Shown here: positions 24,048 through 32,032 of the stretch, in pieces
Position numbering within the stretch: the first letter of the stretch is position 1
Layout: each line of letters opens with the position of its first letter
Source: Rhodobacteraceae bacterium UBA2776
GTDB taxonomy: Bacteria > Pseudomonadota > Alphaproteobacteria > Rhodobacterales > Rhodobacteraceae
Direction: 5' to 3'
DNA length: 39,638 bases
Assembly (NCBI GenBank): GCA_002352425.1
Contig: DEIK01000098.1
Span: 1 to 39,638 of the forward strand
Made by a program: the position numbers and the translations under genes
Notes under the pieces: generated by a model
Seen by the model: the letters and a program-made list of their open reading frames with translations, nothing else
Told to the model about the DNA's origin: nothing
Database searches by the model: none

Positions 24048-24887
24048 ATGAAATTTTCTTCAACCGATACTTATGTCGCCACCGACGATCTTAGCGTCGC
24101 GGTCAATGCTTCTGTTACACTGGAGCGCCCATTGCTGGTCAAAGGAGAACCTGGCACCGGCAAAACCGAGCTGGCGCGGCAAGTGGCCGATTCTTTGGGG
24201 CTGCCGATGATCGAGTGGCACATCAAATCCACCACCCGCGCCCAACAGGGGCTGTATGAATATGATGCGGTTAGCCGGTTGCGCGACAGCCAATTGGGCG
24301 AAGAACGTGTGCATGACGTGGCCAATTACATCAAAAAAGGCAAGCTGTGGCAGGCCTTTGAGGCGGGGCAAAAGACCGTTCTGTTGATTGACGAGATTGA
24401 TAAGGCTGACATCGAATTCCCCAATGATCTGCTGCAAGAGCTGGATAAGATGGAGTTCCATGTTTACGAAACCGGCCAAGTGGTGAAGGCGGACATACGC
24501 CCGATCGTGATCATCACTTCAAATAACGAAAAAGAGCTGCCGGATGCGTTTTTGCGCCGCTGCTTTTTCCATTATATCCGGTTTCCCGACATTGAAACCA
24601 TGCGCAAAATCGTCGACGTGCATCATCCCGGCCTAAAGGACGCGCTTTTGACCGCGGCTTTGACCCAGTTTTATGAGCTGCGCGAAACGGCGGGGCTGAA
24701 AAAGAAGCCATCAACCAGCGAAGTGCTGGATTGGCTAAAACTGTTGCTGGCTGAAGATTTAAGCGCAGAGGATTTGAAACGCGACGGGGCCAATGCGCTG
24801 CCAAAACTGCATGGGGCGTTGTTGAAAAACGAACAGGACGTGCATTTGTTTGAACGGCTGGCGTTTATGGCACGGGGGCAACGGTAG
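24048..24887 (+). CDS. MoxR-family AAA ATPase
   Basis: AAA+ chaperone-like ATPase of about 279 residues. Walker A GEPGTGKTEL (about residue 32-41), Walker B TVLLIDEIDKAD, sensor 1 in IVIITSNNEKELPDAFLRR with the arginine finger. MoxR proteins work with a VWA-domain partner to mature or insert metal cofactors in enzymes such as methanol or CO dehydrogenase; here the CoxE-type partner is 2.65 kb downstream. The start MKFSSTDTYV has a poor SD, but the upstream frame from 23931 has no ATG supported by one. It is followed by a 3'-end hairpin element. Confidence 0.9.
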   Translation: MKFSSTDTYVATDDLSVAVNASVTLERPLLVKGEPGTGKTELARQVADSLGLPMIEWHIKSTTRAQQGLYEYDAVSRLRDSQLGEERVHDVANYIKKGKLWQAFEAGQKTVLLIDEIDKADIEFPNDLLQELDKMEFHVYETGQVVKADIRPIVIITSNNEKELPDAFLRRCFFHYIRFPDIETMRKIVDVHHPGLKDALLTAALTQFYELRETAGLKKKPSTSEVLDWLKLLLAEDLSAEDLKRDGANALPKLHGALLKNEQDVHLFERLAFMARGQR

Positions 24888-24899
24888 CGCCCCCAAGCC

Positions 24900-24929
24900 G
24901 CTCATCATGCGCGAACGCGCATTTTTCGC
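24900..24929 (+). repeat. 30-nt 3'-end hairpin element, family 1, copy C
   Basis: Plus strand: GCTCATC, stem ATGCGC-GAAC-GCGCAT, then TTTCGC. It begins 13 bases after the MoxR stop codon in the same orientation. The six-pair stem differs at two pairs from copy A (A-T for G-C, and G-C for C-G) while the flanks agree, which is covariation. The downstream T run would support termination. Confidence 0.7.
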
Positions 24930-24983
24930 ACCAGCGCAGAAAGCCGTCAGGCTTGATAAGCGATTGGCGTCAAAACCATAGCT

Positions 24984-25295
24984 TTAGAATTTCGGCTTAC
25001 AGCTGCCTGCGGTCCATTCGTCGAAATTGCACCACGCCCAGTCGACGCGCCAATTGGTTGCCGTGCCGCAAGGTTCGGACAACATTGGGTCCGTGTGTGT
25101 TTCACCGTTCTTAAATGAGAACGCCCCGAGATCGGACAGATAGCAGCCGCCGCCAACGGTACGGTATTGCACGTAGACGTCTTCACCACAGCTGTTGCTA
25201 AAGGTGTCGGATGGGCCATTATAGGAAACACAGGCGGACGCAGACGTTGCAGCAAACGCGAAGAATGCAGCCCCAATAGTTGATCGTATAAGCAT
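24984..25295 (-). CDS. Small secreted six-cysteine protein
   Basis: 103 residues. A typical signal peptide (MLIRSTIGAAFFAFAATSASA, cleavage after SASA) is followed by about 82 mature residues with six cysteines (VCVSY-type, NSCGE, GGCYL, EPCGT, AWCNF, GSCKP), so up to three disulfides in the periplasm or outside. The ATG at 25295 has GGAG six bases upstream. No known family was recognised. It is the only minus-strand gene between MoxR and the P450 group and faces the MoxR 3' end. Confidence 0.75.
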   Translation of the reverse strand: MLIRSTIGAAFFAFAATSASACVSYNGPSDTFSNSCGEDVYVQYRTVGGGCYLSDLGAFSFKNGETHTDPMLSEPCGTATNWRVDWAWCNFDEWTAGSCKPKF

Positions 25296-25523
25296 CAATT
25301 TCTCCAATATTTTGGCGTGACATCACGGCGTCCAACGCAATCTCACCTGCTGCCTATGTAAAGGCTGGGCCATACAAGTACAAGTCAAGCCCATCTCGGG
25401 GTGGGGCAATTTGACCGTTTCAACCGGTTTGTTTCCAATATAGCCTCTAGGCATCCCCCCCCTTCACCCGCTACAACAGCGAGATAAATTGCCCAAAGAC
25501 CGCGACACAAGGACCAGAAGGCC

Positions 25524-25982
25524 ATGACGGACACAGCTCAAAACCTACTCATTCGCCCGCTGAGCGCACAAGATGAGCCAGAATGGCGCCGCTTGTGGTG
25601 TGCCTATCTTGAGTATTACGAAACCTCCGTGCCGGAAGAGGTCTATGTCAGCAGTTTTGCGCGCCTGCTTGGCGATGATTCTCAAGATTTCAACGGGTTG
25701 GTGGCCGAGCTGGATGGCCGATTGGTAGGGTTGACCCATTATCTGTTCCACAGGCACGGTTGGAAAATTGAAAAAACCTGTTATTTACAGGACCTGTTTT
25801 CGGATCCCGATGTGCGTGGTCGCGGCATTGGCCGCGCCTTGATTGAGGGGGTTTATGCGGCCGCCGACGAGGCTGGGGCGCCGACCGTCTATTGGTTGAC
25901 GCAGGACTTCAACAAAGCCGGTCGCAGGCTCTATGACAAAATTGGCGTCCTGACCCCGTTTATCAAATATGCTAGGCCCTGA
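25524..25982 (+). CDS. GNAT-family N-acetyltransferase
   Basis: 152 residues. The acetyl-CoA-binding loop is RGRGIGRALIEGVYAAADEAG, followed by VYWLTQDFNKAGRRLYDKIG. The N-terminus IRPLSAQDEPEWRRLW is typical of GNAT enzymes. The substrate is unknown. The stop is four bases before the DUF2927 start, so the two are translated together. A 228-bp spacer precedes it, including possible promoter sequence. Confidence 0.85.
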   Translation: MTDTAQNLLIRPLSAQDEPEWRRLWCAYLEYYETSVPEEVYVSSFARLLGDDSQDFNGLVAELDGRLVGLTHYLFHRHGWKIEKTCYLQDLFSDPDVRGRGIGRALIEGVYAAADEAGAPTVYWLTQDFNKAGRRLYDKIGVLTPFIKYARP

Positions 25983-25986
25983 ATTG

Positions 25987-27372
25987 ATGCGATTTTTGCT
26001 GTTCATCCCCTTGCTGGTCGCGACCGCCTGTTCGTCCGGCGGCCCTCAAAACGACCGGACCGAACGACGGGCATCGAGTCACGCCACGGCCCTGCCCCCG
26101 ATGAAACGCTTTACCAACACCCGTGTCAGCCCGCCAACGCGCAGCAACACCGAAATCGCCCGTGATTTTCTGGACCTGTCGTTCAGAATGGAATCGGGCC
26201 GGATTTTGCCGGTCATGACTCGTTTTGAAGGCCCAATCACCCTGCGTGTCACGGGCAATGCCCCTGCCAGTCTTGGGCAGGATTTGACGCTATTGTTGGG
26301 TCGTTTGAACAGGGAGGCTGGCATTCCAATCCGTCAAGTTGCCCCAACCCAACCGGCCAATATCACCATTGATGTGATCCCGCGCGCCCAACTGCAGCGG
26401 TTCGTTCCGCAAGCCGCTTGTTTTGTGGTGCCTCGCCTGTCCAGCTGGGCGCAATACCGCAAACAAAGGCTAACTGGCGTAACCAGTTGGTCTACCTTGA
26501 CCGAACGCAAACAAATTGCCATTTTCTTGCCCGGTGACGTCAGCCCACAAGAGGTGCGTGATTGCCTGCATGAGGAATTGGCTCAGGCTCTTGGCCCCCT
26601 GAACGATCTGTACCGCCTGCCCGACAGTGTGTTTAACGATGACAATTTCCAAACTGTGCTGACCGGGTTTGATATGTTGATTCTACGGGCTTACTACGCG
26701 CCGGAAATGCACAATGGTATGACCCGCTCGCAGGCTGCCATCACCCTGCCCCGCGTTTTGGCCCGCCTAAATCCGCGCGGTCAGCGGATTTCATCCGCGC
26801 CAATAACCGGCCCCACATCGCGGGCCTGGATTGATCAAATCGAATCCGCGCTTGGCCCCAAAGGCACCCCAGCATCCCGTCGCAAGGCCGCCACCAATGC
26901 GGTCACGATTGCCCGCAATTCGGGCTGGAACGACACCCGCCTTGCCTTTAGCCTCTATGCCCTTGGCCGCTTGTCGATTTCGAACAAAAACGAAAACGCA
27001 CTGAATGCATTTTTAAATTCTGGCGCGATTTACCGCAGCAAAGAAACCCGCATTCAAGCCGCCCATGTCGCCATGCAATTGGCCGCCTTTTCACTGGCCG
27101 CTGGCGATGGCGAAGGCACCTTAAAACTGGTGAACGCCAGCCTGCCTGCGGTTACGAATTCGGAAAACGCCATTTTGCTGGCCACTTTGATGATGATAAA
27201 AGCCGAAGCCTTGGAATTGATTGGCCGCTCCAGCGAAGCCCATGCGGTGCGCCGTGAAAGTCTAGGCTGGGCCCGTTACGGGTTTGGCTCGGACAAGGCC
27301 GTGCGCAATCGTTTGGCCGAAATATCTGCCCTTGCCCCATTGCGGGCTCCTGATTCAATGAGAAACCTATGA
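25987..27372 (+). CDS. DUF2927 lipoprotein
   Basis: 461 residues. A signal peptide with lipobox (PLLVATAC, Cys about 15) anchors it in a membrane on the periplasmic side. The DUF2927 core includes CLHEELAQALGPLNDLYRLP and FNDDNFQTV around residues 193-225; the HEE..Q pattern resembles a degenerate metalloprotease helix but lacks the second His. The C-terminal half has helical repeats (TPR-like, about residues 330-440: SLYALGRLSISNKN, AAHVAMQLAAFSLAAGDG). The start overlaps the GNAT end region. Function unknown. It lies between MoxR and VWA genes. Confidence 0.8.
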   Translation: MRFLLFIPLLVATACSSGGPQNDRTERRASSHATALPPMKRFTNTRVSPPTRSNTEIARDFLDLSFRMESGRILPVMTRFEGPITLRVTGNAPASLGQDLTLLLGRLNREAGIPIRQVAPTQPANITIDVIPRAQLQRFVPQAACFVVPRLSSWAQYRKQRLTGVTSWSTLTERKQIAIFLPGDVSPQEVRDCLHEELAQALGPLNDLYRLPDSVFNDDNFQTVLTGFDMLILRAYYAPEMHNGMTRSQAAITLPRVLARLNPRGQRISSAPITGPTSRAWIDQIESALGPKGTPASRRKAATNAVTIARNSGWNDTRLAFSLYALGRLSISNKNENALNAFLNSGAIYRSKETRIQAAHVAMQLAAFSLAAGDGEGTLKLVNASLPAVTNSENAILLATLMMIKAEALELIGRSSEAHAVRRESLGWARYGFGSDKAVRNRLAEISALAPLRAPDSMRNL

Positions 27373-27533
27373 TCATATATTTCGCCGCCCTGTTTGGTGC
27401 CGGCCTTGGCGGGTTCACGGCCCTGCGCAAAAAAGGCAACTTGTTCGACATCGCCCAATATGTGGCGATCTACGCGCTGATTTTCGCGATGGTGGCGCTG
27501 TTTTACGTCATCATCAGCAATCGCGGAGCGTAA
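27369..27533 (+). CDS. 54-residue membrane protein
   Basis: The ATG overlaps the DUF2927 stop as ATGA, and the product has two hydrophobic segments (IYFAALFGAGLGGFTAL and VAIYALIFAMVALFYVII) separated by a basic loop (RKKGN), then NRGA. The VWA gene begins five bases after its stop. Short length kept it out of routine ORF calls. The placement and coupling make it likely to be translated. No homologue was recognised. A role in anchoring the MoxR/VWA partners at the membrane is a guess. Confidence 0.75.
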   Translation: MIIYFAALFGAGLGGFTALRKKGNLFDIAQYVAIYALIFAMVALFYVIISNRGA

Positions 27534-27538
27534 ACGGT

Positions 27539-28720
27539 ATGTTTTTACGTTTCTTTGAAGCCCTGCGCGCCGCCCAAGTCCCCGTTTCAATGCGCGAATT
27601 CCTAGCCTTTTTGGAAGGCATGAAGCGCGGTTTGGTCACGTATGATGTGGAGGGATTTTATTACCTCGCCCGCACCGCGATGGTCAAAGACGAGCGTCAT
27701 CTTGACCGGTTTGACCGCGCCTTTGCCGCCACCTTTGAGGGGCTGGAGCATCTCAGTATGGATGACGTGCTTGAGGCTGTCGATATCCCCGCCGATTGGC
27801 TGGAAAAGATGGCTGAAAAGCACCTGTCGGCTGAGGAAAAAGCCGAAATCGAGGCCTTGGGTGGGTTTGACAAGCTGATGGAGACCCTAAAGGAGCGTCT
27901 GAAAGAACAGGAAAAGCGTCATCAGGGCGGCTCCAAATGGATTGGCACGGCTGGTACATCGCCCTTTGGTGCCTATGGCTACAATCCGGAAGGCGTGCGC
28001 ATTGGCCAAGACAAAAGCCGCCATCAGCGCGCGGTTAAAGTTTGGGACAGGCGTGATTTCAAAAATCTGGATGACAGTGTCGAGCTTGGCACCCGCAACA
28101 TCAAGGTTGCGTTGAAACGTCTACGAAACTGGGCTCGTGATGGCGCCCACGATGAGCTGGATTTGGACGGCACCATCCGTGCCACGGCTGAAAACGGCTA
28201 TCTGGATGTCAAGACCCGCCCCGAACGGCGCAATGCGGTAAAAATCCTGTTGTTTCTGGATGTTGGCGGCTCGATGGATCCGCATATCAAGATCGTGGAA
28301 GAGCTGTTTTCGGCGGCGCGCGCGGAATTCAAGCATATGGAATACTACTATTTCCACAACTGCCTGTATGAAGGGGTGTGGAAGGACAACAACCGGCGTT
28401 GGAACCATCAACTGTCCACCGCTGAAGTGCTGCGCACCTATGGACCGGACTACAAATGCATTTTTGTAGGTGACGCCTCGATGTCCCCCTACGAGATCGC
28501 CTATCGTGGCGGAGCCAATGAGCATTGGAACGAGGAAACCGGCCAAACTTGGCTGCAACGCGCCCGCGAACAATGGCCCAACAACGTCTGGATCAATCCG
28601 TTGCCTGAACAGCATTGGCAATACACCCAATCTGTTGCAATGATCCGTGAGATATTCGAGGATGCAATGGTACCAATGACGCTTGAAGGGATCACGCGCG
28701 GCATGCGCTCCCTGTCATAG
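27539..28720 (+). CDS. CoxE-type VWA-domain protein
   Basis: 393 residues. The N-terminal region (FLRFFEALRAAQVPVSMREF) and C-terminal VWA domain are typical of the CoxE/YeaD2 family, the partner of MoxR ATPases in cofactor or complex assembly. The MIDAS-like motif is LDVGGSMDP (about residue 240), with Gly in place of the first Ser of DxSxS; IFVGDASMSPYEI supplies later MIDAS residues. The family is usually next to its MoxR gene, here separated by three plus-strand genes and one minus-strand gene. It overlaps nothing and is five bases after the 54-residue gene. Confidence 0.88.
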   Translation: MFLRFFEALRAAQVPVSMREFLAFLEGMKRGLVTYDVEGFYYLARTAMVKDERHLDRFDRAFAATFEGLEHLSMDDVLEAVDIPADWLEKMAEKHLSAEEKAEIEALGGFDKLMETLKERLKEQEKRHQGGSKWIGTAGTSPFGAYGYNPEGVRIGQDKSRHQRAVKVWDRRDFKNLDDSVELGTRNIKVALKRLRNWARDGAHDELDLDGTIRATAENGYLDVKTRPERRNAVKILLFLDVGGSMDPHIKIVEELFSAARAEFKHMEYYYFHNCLYEGVWKDNNRRWNHQLSTAEVLRTYGPDYKCIFVGDASMSPYEIAYRGGANEHWNEETGQTWLQRAREQWPNNVWINPLPEQHWQYTQSVAMIREIFEDAMVPMTLEGITRGMRSLS

Positions 28721-28735
28721 ATAAGGAGCCTCCTC

Positions 28736-29884
28736 ATGCCGCATCATTTCGACGACAATGAGTATGCGGCGCGGTTGGCCAGCGCCAAAGCGGCGGTAAA
28801 TGACGCGGAGCTTGATGCGCTGCTGATGTTCGCCCCCGAAAGCCACTATTGGATTTGCGGTTACGACACCTTTGGTTTCGCGCTGTTTCAGTGCCTGGTG
28901 TTGACGGCGGATGGGCAATTGCACTTGTTGACCCGCACGCCTGATTTGCGCCAAGCGCAGTACACCTCGACCCTTTCGGATGATCAAATCCACATCTGGG
29001 CCGATTATGAGGGGTGCAATCCTGCCAATGACCTAAAGGGATTGCTGACCAGTCTGGGCGTGACGGGCGGGCGTATCGGATTTGAATCCCAAACCGCTGG
29101 GCTTACGGACTTTGAGGGCCAGCGGTTGCGCGCCGTGTTGCCCGATCTGATCGACAGCAGCGGGTTGATCCGCGGTCTGCGCCGCGTCAAATCCGTGGCC
29201 GAGATCGACATGCACCGTCGTGCAGCCGCCCTGTCCGATGATGCGCTGGATGCGGCGCTGGAAACGACCCATGCGGGGGCCTTTGAGGGCGACATTTTGG
29301 CCGCTATGCAGGGCGCTGTGTTCAAAGGCGGCGGTGACTACGCCGGCAATGAATTCATCCTTGGCTCGGGCACCGGCGCTTTGCTGTGTCGCTATTATTC
29401 GGGCCGCCGTCATTTAGACGCTTCTGACCAGTTGACCTTGGAATGGTCCGGTGCCTATGCCCGATACCACGCCGCGATGATGCGCACGATTGTGGTGGGC
29501 AAACCGGTCGCGGCCCAGCAAAAGATGTTTGCCGCGGCCCATGAGGCCATCGAGGCCTGCGAGGCCGCAATCCGCCCCGGTGCGCCGATGGGCGACGTGT
29601 TTGACGCCCATGCACGGGTGTTCGACGCCCATGGGTTTCACGATTCTCGCCTAAAGGCCTGTGGCTATGGCATGGGGGCGGTTTACAACCCGATCTGGGT
29701 CGATTTCCCGATGTTCTATGAGGGTAACCCATTGGAAATGCAGGTTGGCCAAGTGTTTTTCCTGCATATGATCCTGATGGACAGCGCGGCGGGGCTTGCA
29801 ATGACTTTGGGGCACTCGGTATTGGTCACTGACACAGGGGTCGAGCGGTTGTCACGCCACGGGTTAGACATGCTGCAATGTTAG
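28736..29884 (+). CDS. M24 peptidase-fold protein lacking metal ligands (creatinase-like)
   Basis: 382 residues with the two-domain Xaa-Pro peptidase/creatinase layout. In aminopeptidase P the metal site has Asp, Asp, His, Glu, Glu. Here the first region reads LTLEWSGAYARYHAAMMRT (Glu for Asp at about 235 and Ala at about 247), GYGMGAVYNP replaces the GHGIG His, and FFLHMIL replaces the usual EPG Glu. Creatinase itself is a metal-free member, so this may be a C-N hydrolase of a small molecule. AAGGAG seven bases upstream supports the start. The next gene overlaps its 3' end. Confidence 0.82.
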   Translation: MPHHFDDNEYAARLASAKAAVNDAELDALLMFAPESHYWICGYDTFGFALFQCLVLTADGQLHLLTRTPDLRQAQYTSTLSDDQIHIWADYEGCNPANDLKGLLTSLGVTGGRIGFESQTAGLTDFEGQRLRAVLPDLIDSSGLIRGLRRVKSVAEIDMHRRAAALSDDALDAALETTHAGAFEGDILAAMQGAVFKGGGDYAGNEFILGSGTGALLCRYYSGRRHLDASDQLTLEWSGAYARYHAAMMRTIVVGKPVAAQQKMFAAAHEAIEACEAAIRPGAPMGDVFDAHARVFDAHGFHDSRLKACGYGMGAVYNPIWVDFPMFYEGNPLEMQVGQVFFLHMILMDSAAGLAMTLGHSVLVTDTGVERLSRHGLDMLQC

Positions 29885-30210
29885 CCCTTTGGCGCAGCCA
29901 CAAATTGCTGCTGATCGCCTTTATGCTGGCCGCCGTGTTGACCATCGGCTTTGGGGTGCGGATGCTGCTGTTCAGTGTCTATTGGAGTGATCCTGATCAC
30001 CAAAATCAACCACTGGAAAGCTGGATGACGCCGCGCTATGTCGCCCTGTCTTACAAGATAGAGCGCGATGATGTGCGCAAGATCTTTGGGATTGAACAGA
30101 GCCCCGAGACACGTATGACGTTGCAAAGCATTGCCAAACTGCAGGGTGTGACGCTGGAGGCAATGCAGTCGCAGCTTGATGCTTTTGTTGTTGATCGCTT
30201 GTCCAAATGA
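29878..30210 (+). CDS. Small membrane-anchored protein
   Basis: 110 residues: one TM helix near the N-terminus (LLLIAFMLAAVLTIGFGVRML) and a soluble part of about 75 residues with MTLQSIAKLQGVTLEAMQSQ near the end. The start overlaps the M24 stop by 7 nt and the stop overlaps the DedA start as ATGA, so translation is coupled on both sides. No domain was recognised. The soluble part would face the periplasm if the N-terminus is inside. Confidence 0.78.
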   Translation: MLALWRSHKLLLIAFMLAAVLTIGFGVRMLLFSVYWSDPDHQNQPLESWMTPRYVALSYKIERDDVRKIFGIEQSPETRMTLQSIAKLQGVTLEAMQSQLDAFVVDRLSK

Positions 30211-30815
30211 ACGAGCTTTTGATGTCTTTGGTGGTTGATTATGGCGGCGCATTGCTGCTCATCGTCACCTTCCTGAGCTGTCTGGCCGCGCCGGTGCCTT
30301 CGTCGTTGCTGATGCTCACCGGGGGTGGGTTTGTCGCCAGTGGGGACCTGACATTGATCAACGCCGCCAGTGCCGCCTATTTCGGGGCCATATTGGGCGA
30401 CCAAACGGGGTTTCAGATTGGCAGGCGTGCGGGGCCGTTGATCGAAAGCAAGCTGGCCAAGGCCCCCAAACGAGCGGCCCTACAACACAAGGCGACAGGA
30501 TTTATAGAACATTATGGCGGTGCGGGGGTGTTCCTATCGCGTTGGCTGTTCAGTCCGCTTGGACCTTACGTCAATTTTGCCGCTGGGGCGGCGGGGTTAA
30601 ACTGGATACGTTTCACGGTTTGGGCCTCTATTGGCGAGTCGGTTTGGGTGACGATTTACATCGGCCTTGGGTTTGTTTTTGCTGACAGGATCACCGGTTT
30701 GGCCGATATTTTGAGCAACGCCAGCGGGTTTTTGGCAGCCGGTATTGTTACGGTCGGGTTGGGGTTTTGGTTGCACATGGCGGCAAAACAGGCAAAATCA
30801 CGCAAACCACATTAG
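30207..30815 (+). CDS. DedA-family membrane protein
   Basis: 202 residues with several TM helices. The DedA signature includes the N-terminal FLSCLAAPVPSSLLMLTGGG, GAILGDQTGFQIGR, and the conserved FLSRWLFSPLGPYVNFAAG. DedA proteins are membrane transporters, some of which recycle undecaprenyl phosphate or other lipids. ATGA overlap with the upstream gene. Only 12 bp separate it from the P450 start codon, so it may lie in one operon with it. Confidence 0.88.
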   Translation: MNELLMSLVVDYGGALLLIVTFLSCLAAPVPSSLLMLTGGGFVASGDLTLINAASAAYFGAILGDQTGFQIGRRAGPLIESKLAKAPKRAALQHKATGFIEHYGGAGVFLSRWLFSPLGPYVNFAAGAAGLNWIRFTVWASIGESVWVTIYIGLGFVFADRITGLADILSNASGFLAAGIVTVGLGFWLHMAAKQAKSRKPH

Positions 30816-30827
30816 AAGGATAAGACC

Positions 30828-31991
30828 CTGTCTAACGCGCCCGTTTATCATATTGACCCCGCTGCATTCTTTGCGGACCCCTACCCGATTTTGGCGGATA
30901 TGCGTGGGGTTGCTCCGGTGGCCTATGTGCCTGAACTGGGCGCGACCTTGTTCACCAAACGCGATGACATATTTGAGCAGGAAAAACGCATTGAGGTGTT
31001 TTGTTCGGCCCAACCGGACGGGTTGATGAGCATTTTGATGGGCGAAAACCTAATGCGCAAGGACGGGGCGGCGCATATGAATGAGCGCCGCGCGATTTTT
31101 CCGGCCCTGTCCCCGCGTACGGTGCGTGACCATTGGTTGGCCATGTTCGATGCGGCCACGGATCGCATTCTTGATGATCTGGCGCCGCGCGGGGCCTGCG
31201 ATTTGGTGACCGATTTCGCCATGCCTGTAGCGGCTGAAGCCCTTAAAGTGATCACTGGGCTAAGCGACATGGAAGCTGGCGAAATGGACCGCGTTTCGCA
31301 AGGGATGATCGACGGTATTTCCAACTATGCGGGCATCCCTTCGGTTGAGGAGAATTGCAACGCTTGCACGGCCTTGATTGACGCGCATATTGACGCGATG
31401 CTGCCCATCGTGAGCGCCAATCCGGACCAGTCCTTACTGTCCGTCCAATTGCAGGCAGGTCTGTCGATGGAGAGTGTTCGCGCCAATATCAAGCTGGCGA
31501 TTTCCGGCGGTCAGAACGAGCCGCGGGACGCCATTGCCGGCACTGCGTGGGCGTTACTGATCCACCCCGATCAACTGGCCATGATCAAAACAGGTGAAGC
31601 CAGCTGGCTGCAAGCCTTTGAGGAATACGCCCGTTGGGTCTCGCCCATCGGCATGTCACCACGGCGGGTTGGCAAAGCCGACACCACCTGCGGTGTCCAG
31701 CTCAAAGCCGAGGATCGAGTGTTCTTTATGTTTGGTTCAGCCAACCGAGACGAGGCGCACTTCAACATGCCCGAAAGCTATGACATCACCCGCAATACCC
31801 GCGCGGCCCTGTCCTTTGGCGCGGGGCCGCATTTTTGCGCTGGGGCTGCGGCCAGTCGGGTATTGATTGCCGATGTGGCCCTGCCCAAACTGTTTGCGCG
31901 CCTGAAGGGGTTGCATCTGACAGGCGAAGTTCCGTTTGAAGGTTGGGCGTTTCGCGGCCCCACCAGCGTGCCTGTTGCATGGCCCTGTTAA
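30828..31991 (+). CDS. Cytochrome P450, probable CTG start
   Basis: 387 residues. P450 features: N-terminal HIDPAAFFADPYPILADMR, I-helix GGQNEPRD, K-helix EEYAR, and the heme loop FGAGPHFCAGAAASRVL with the axial Cys. The N-terminal part lies upstream of the first ATG/GTG/TTG (TTG at 30891). In-frame upstream codons contain no ATG, GTG or TTG before the stop at 30813; the only plausible start is CTG 30828 (LSNAPVYHID) with AGAAGGA seven bases before it. Substrate unknown; no ferredoxin partner is visible in the window. Confidence 0.88.
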   Translation: MSNAPVYHIDPAAFFADPYPILADMRGVAPVAYVPELGATLFTKRDDIFEQEKRIEVFCSAQPDGLMSILMGENLMRKDGAAHMNERRAIFPALSPRTVRDHWLAMFDAATDRILDDLAPRGACDLVTDFAMPVAAEALKVITGLSDMEAGEMDRVSQGMIDGISNYAGIPSVEENCNACTALIDAHIDAMLPIVSANPDQSLLSVQLQAGLSMESVRANIKLAISGGQNEPRDAIAGTAWALLIHPDQLAMIKTGEASWLQAFEEYARWVSPIGMSPRRVGKADTTCGVQLKAEDRVFFMFGSANRDEAHFNMPESYDITRNTRAALSFGAGPHFCAGAAASRVLIADVALPKLFARLKGLHLTGEVPFEGWAFRGPTSVPVAWPC

Positions 31992-32032
31992 ACCGCGTTG
32001 CCATACCGCCCCCGCCGCCCCATATATAAGCC

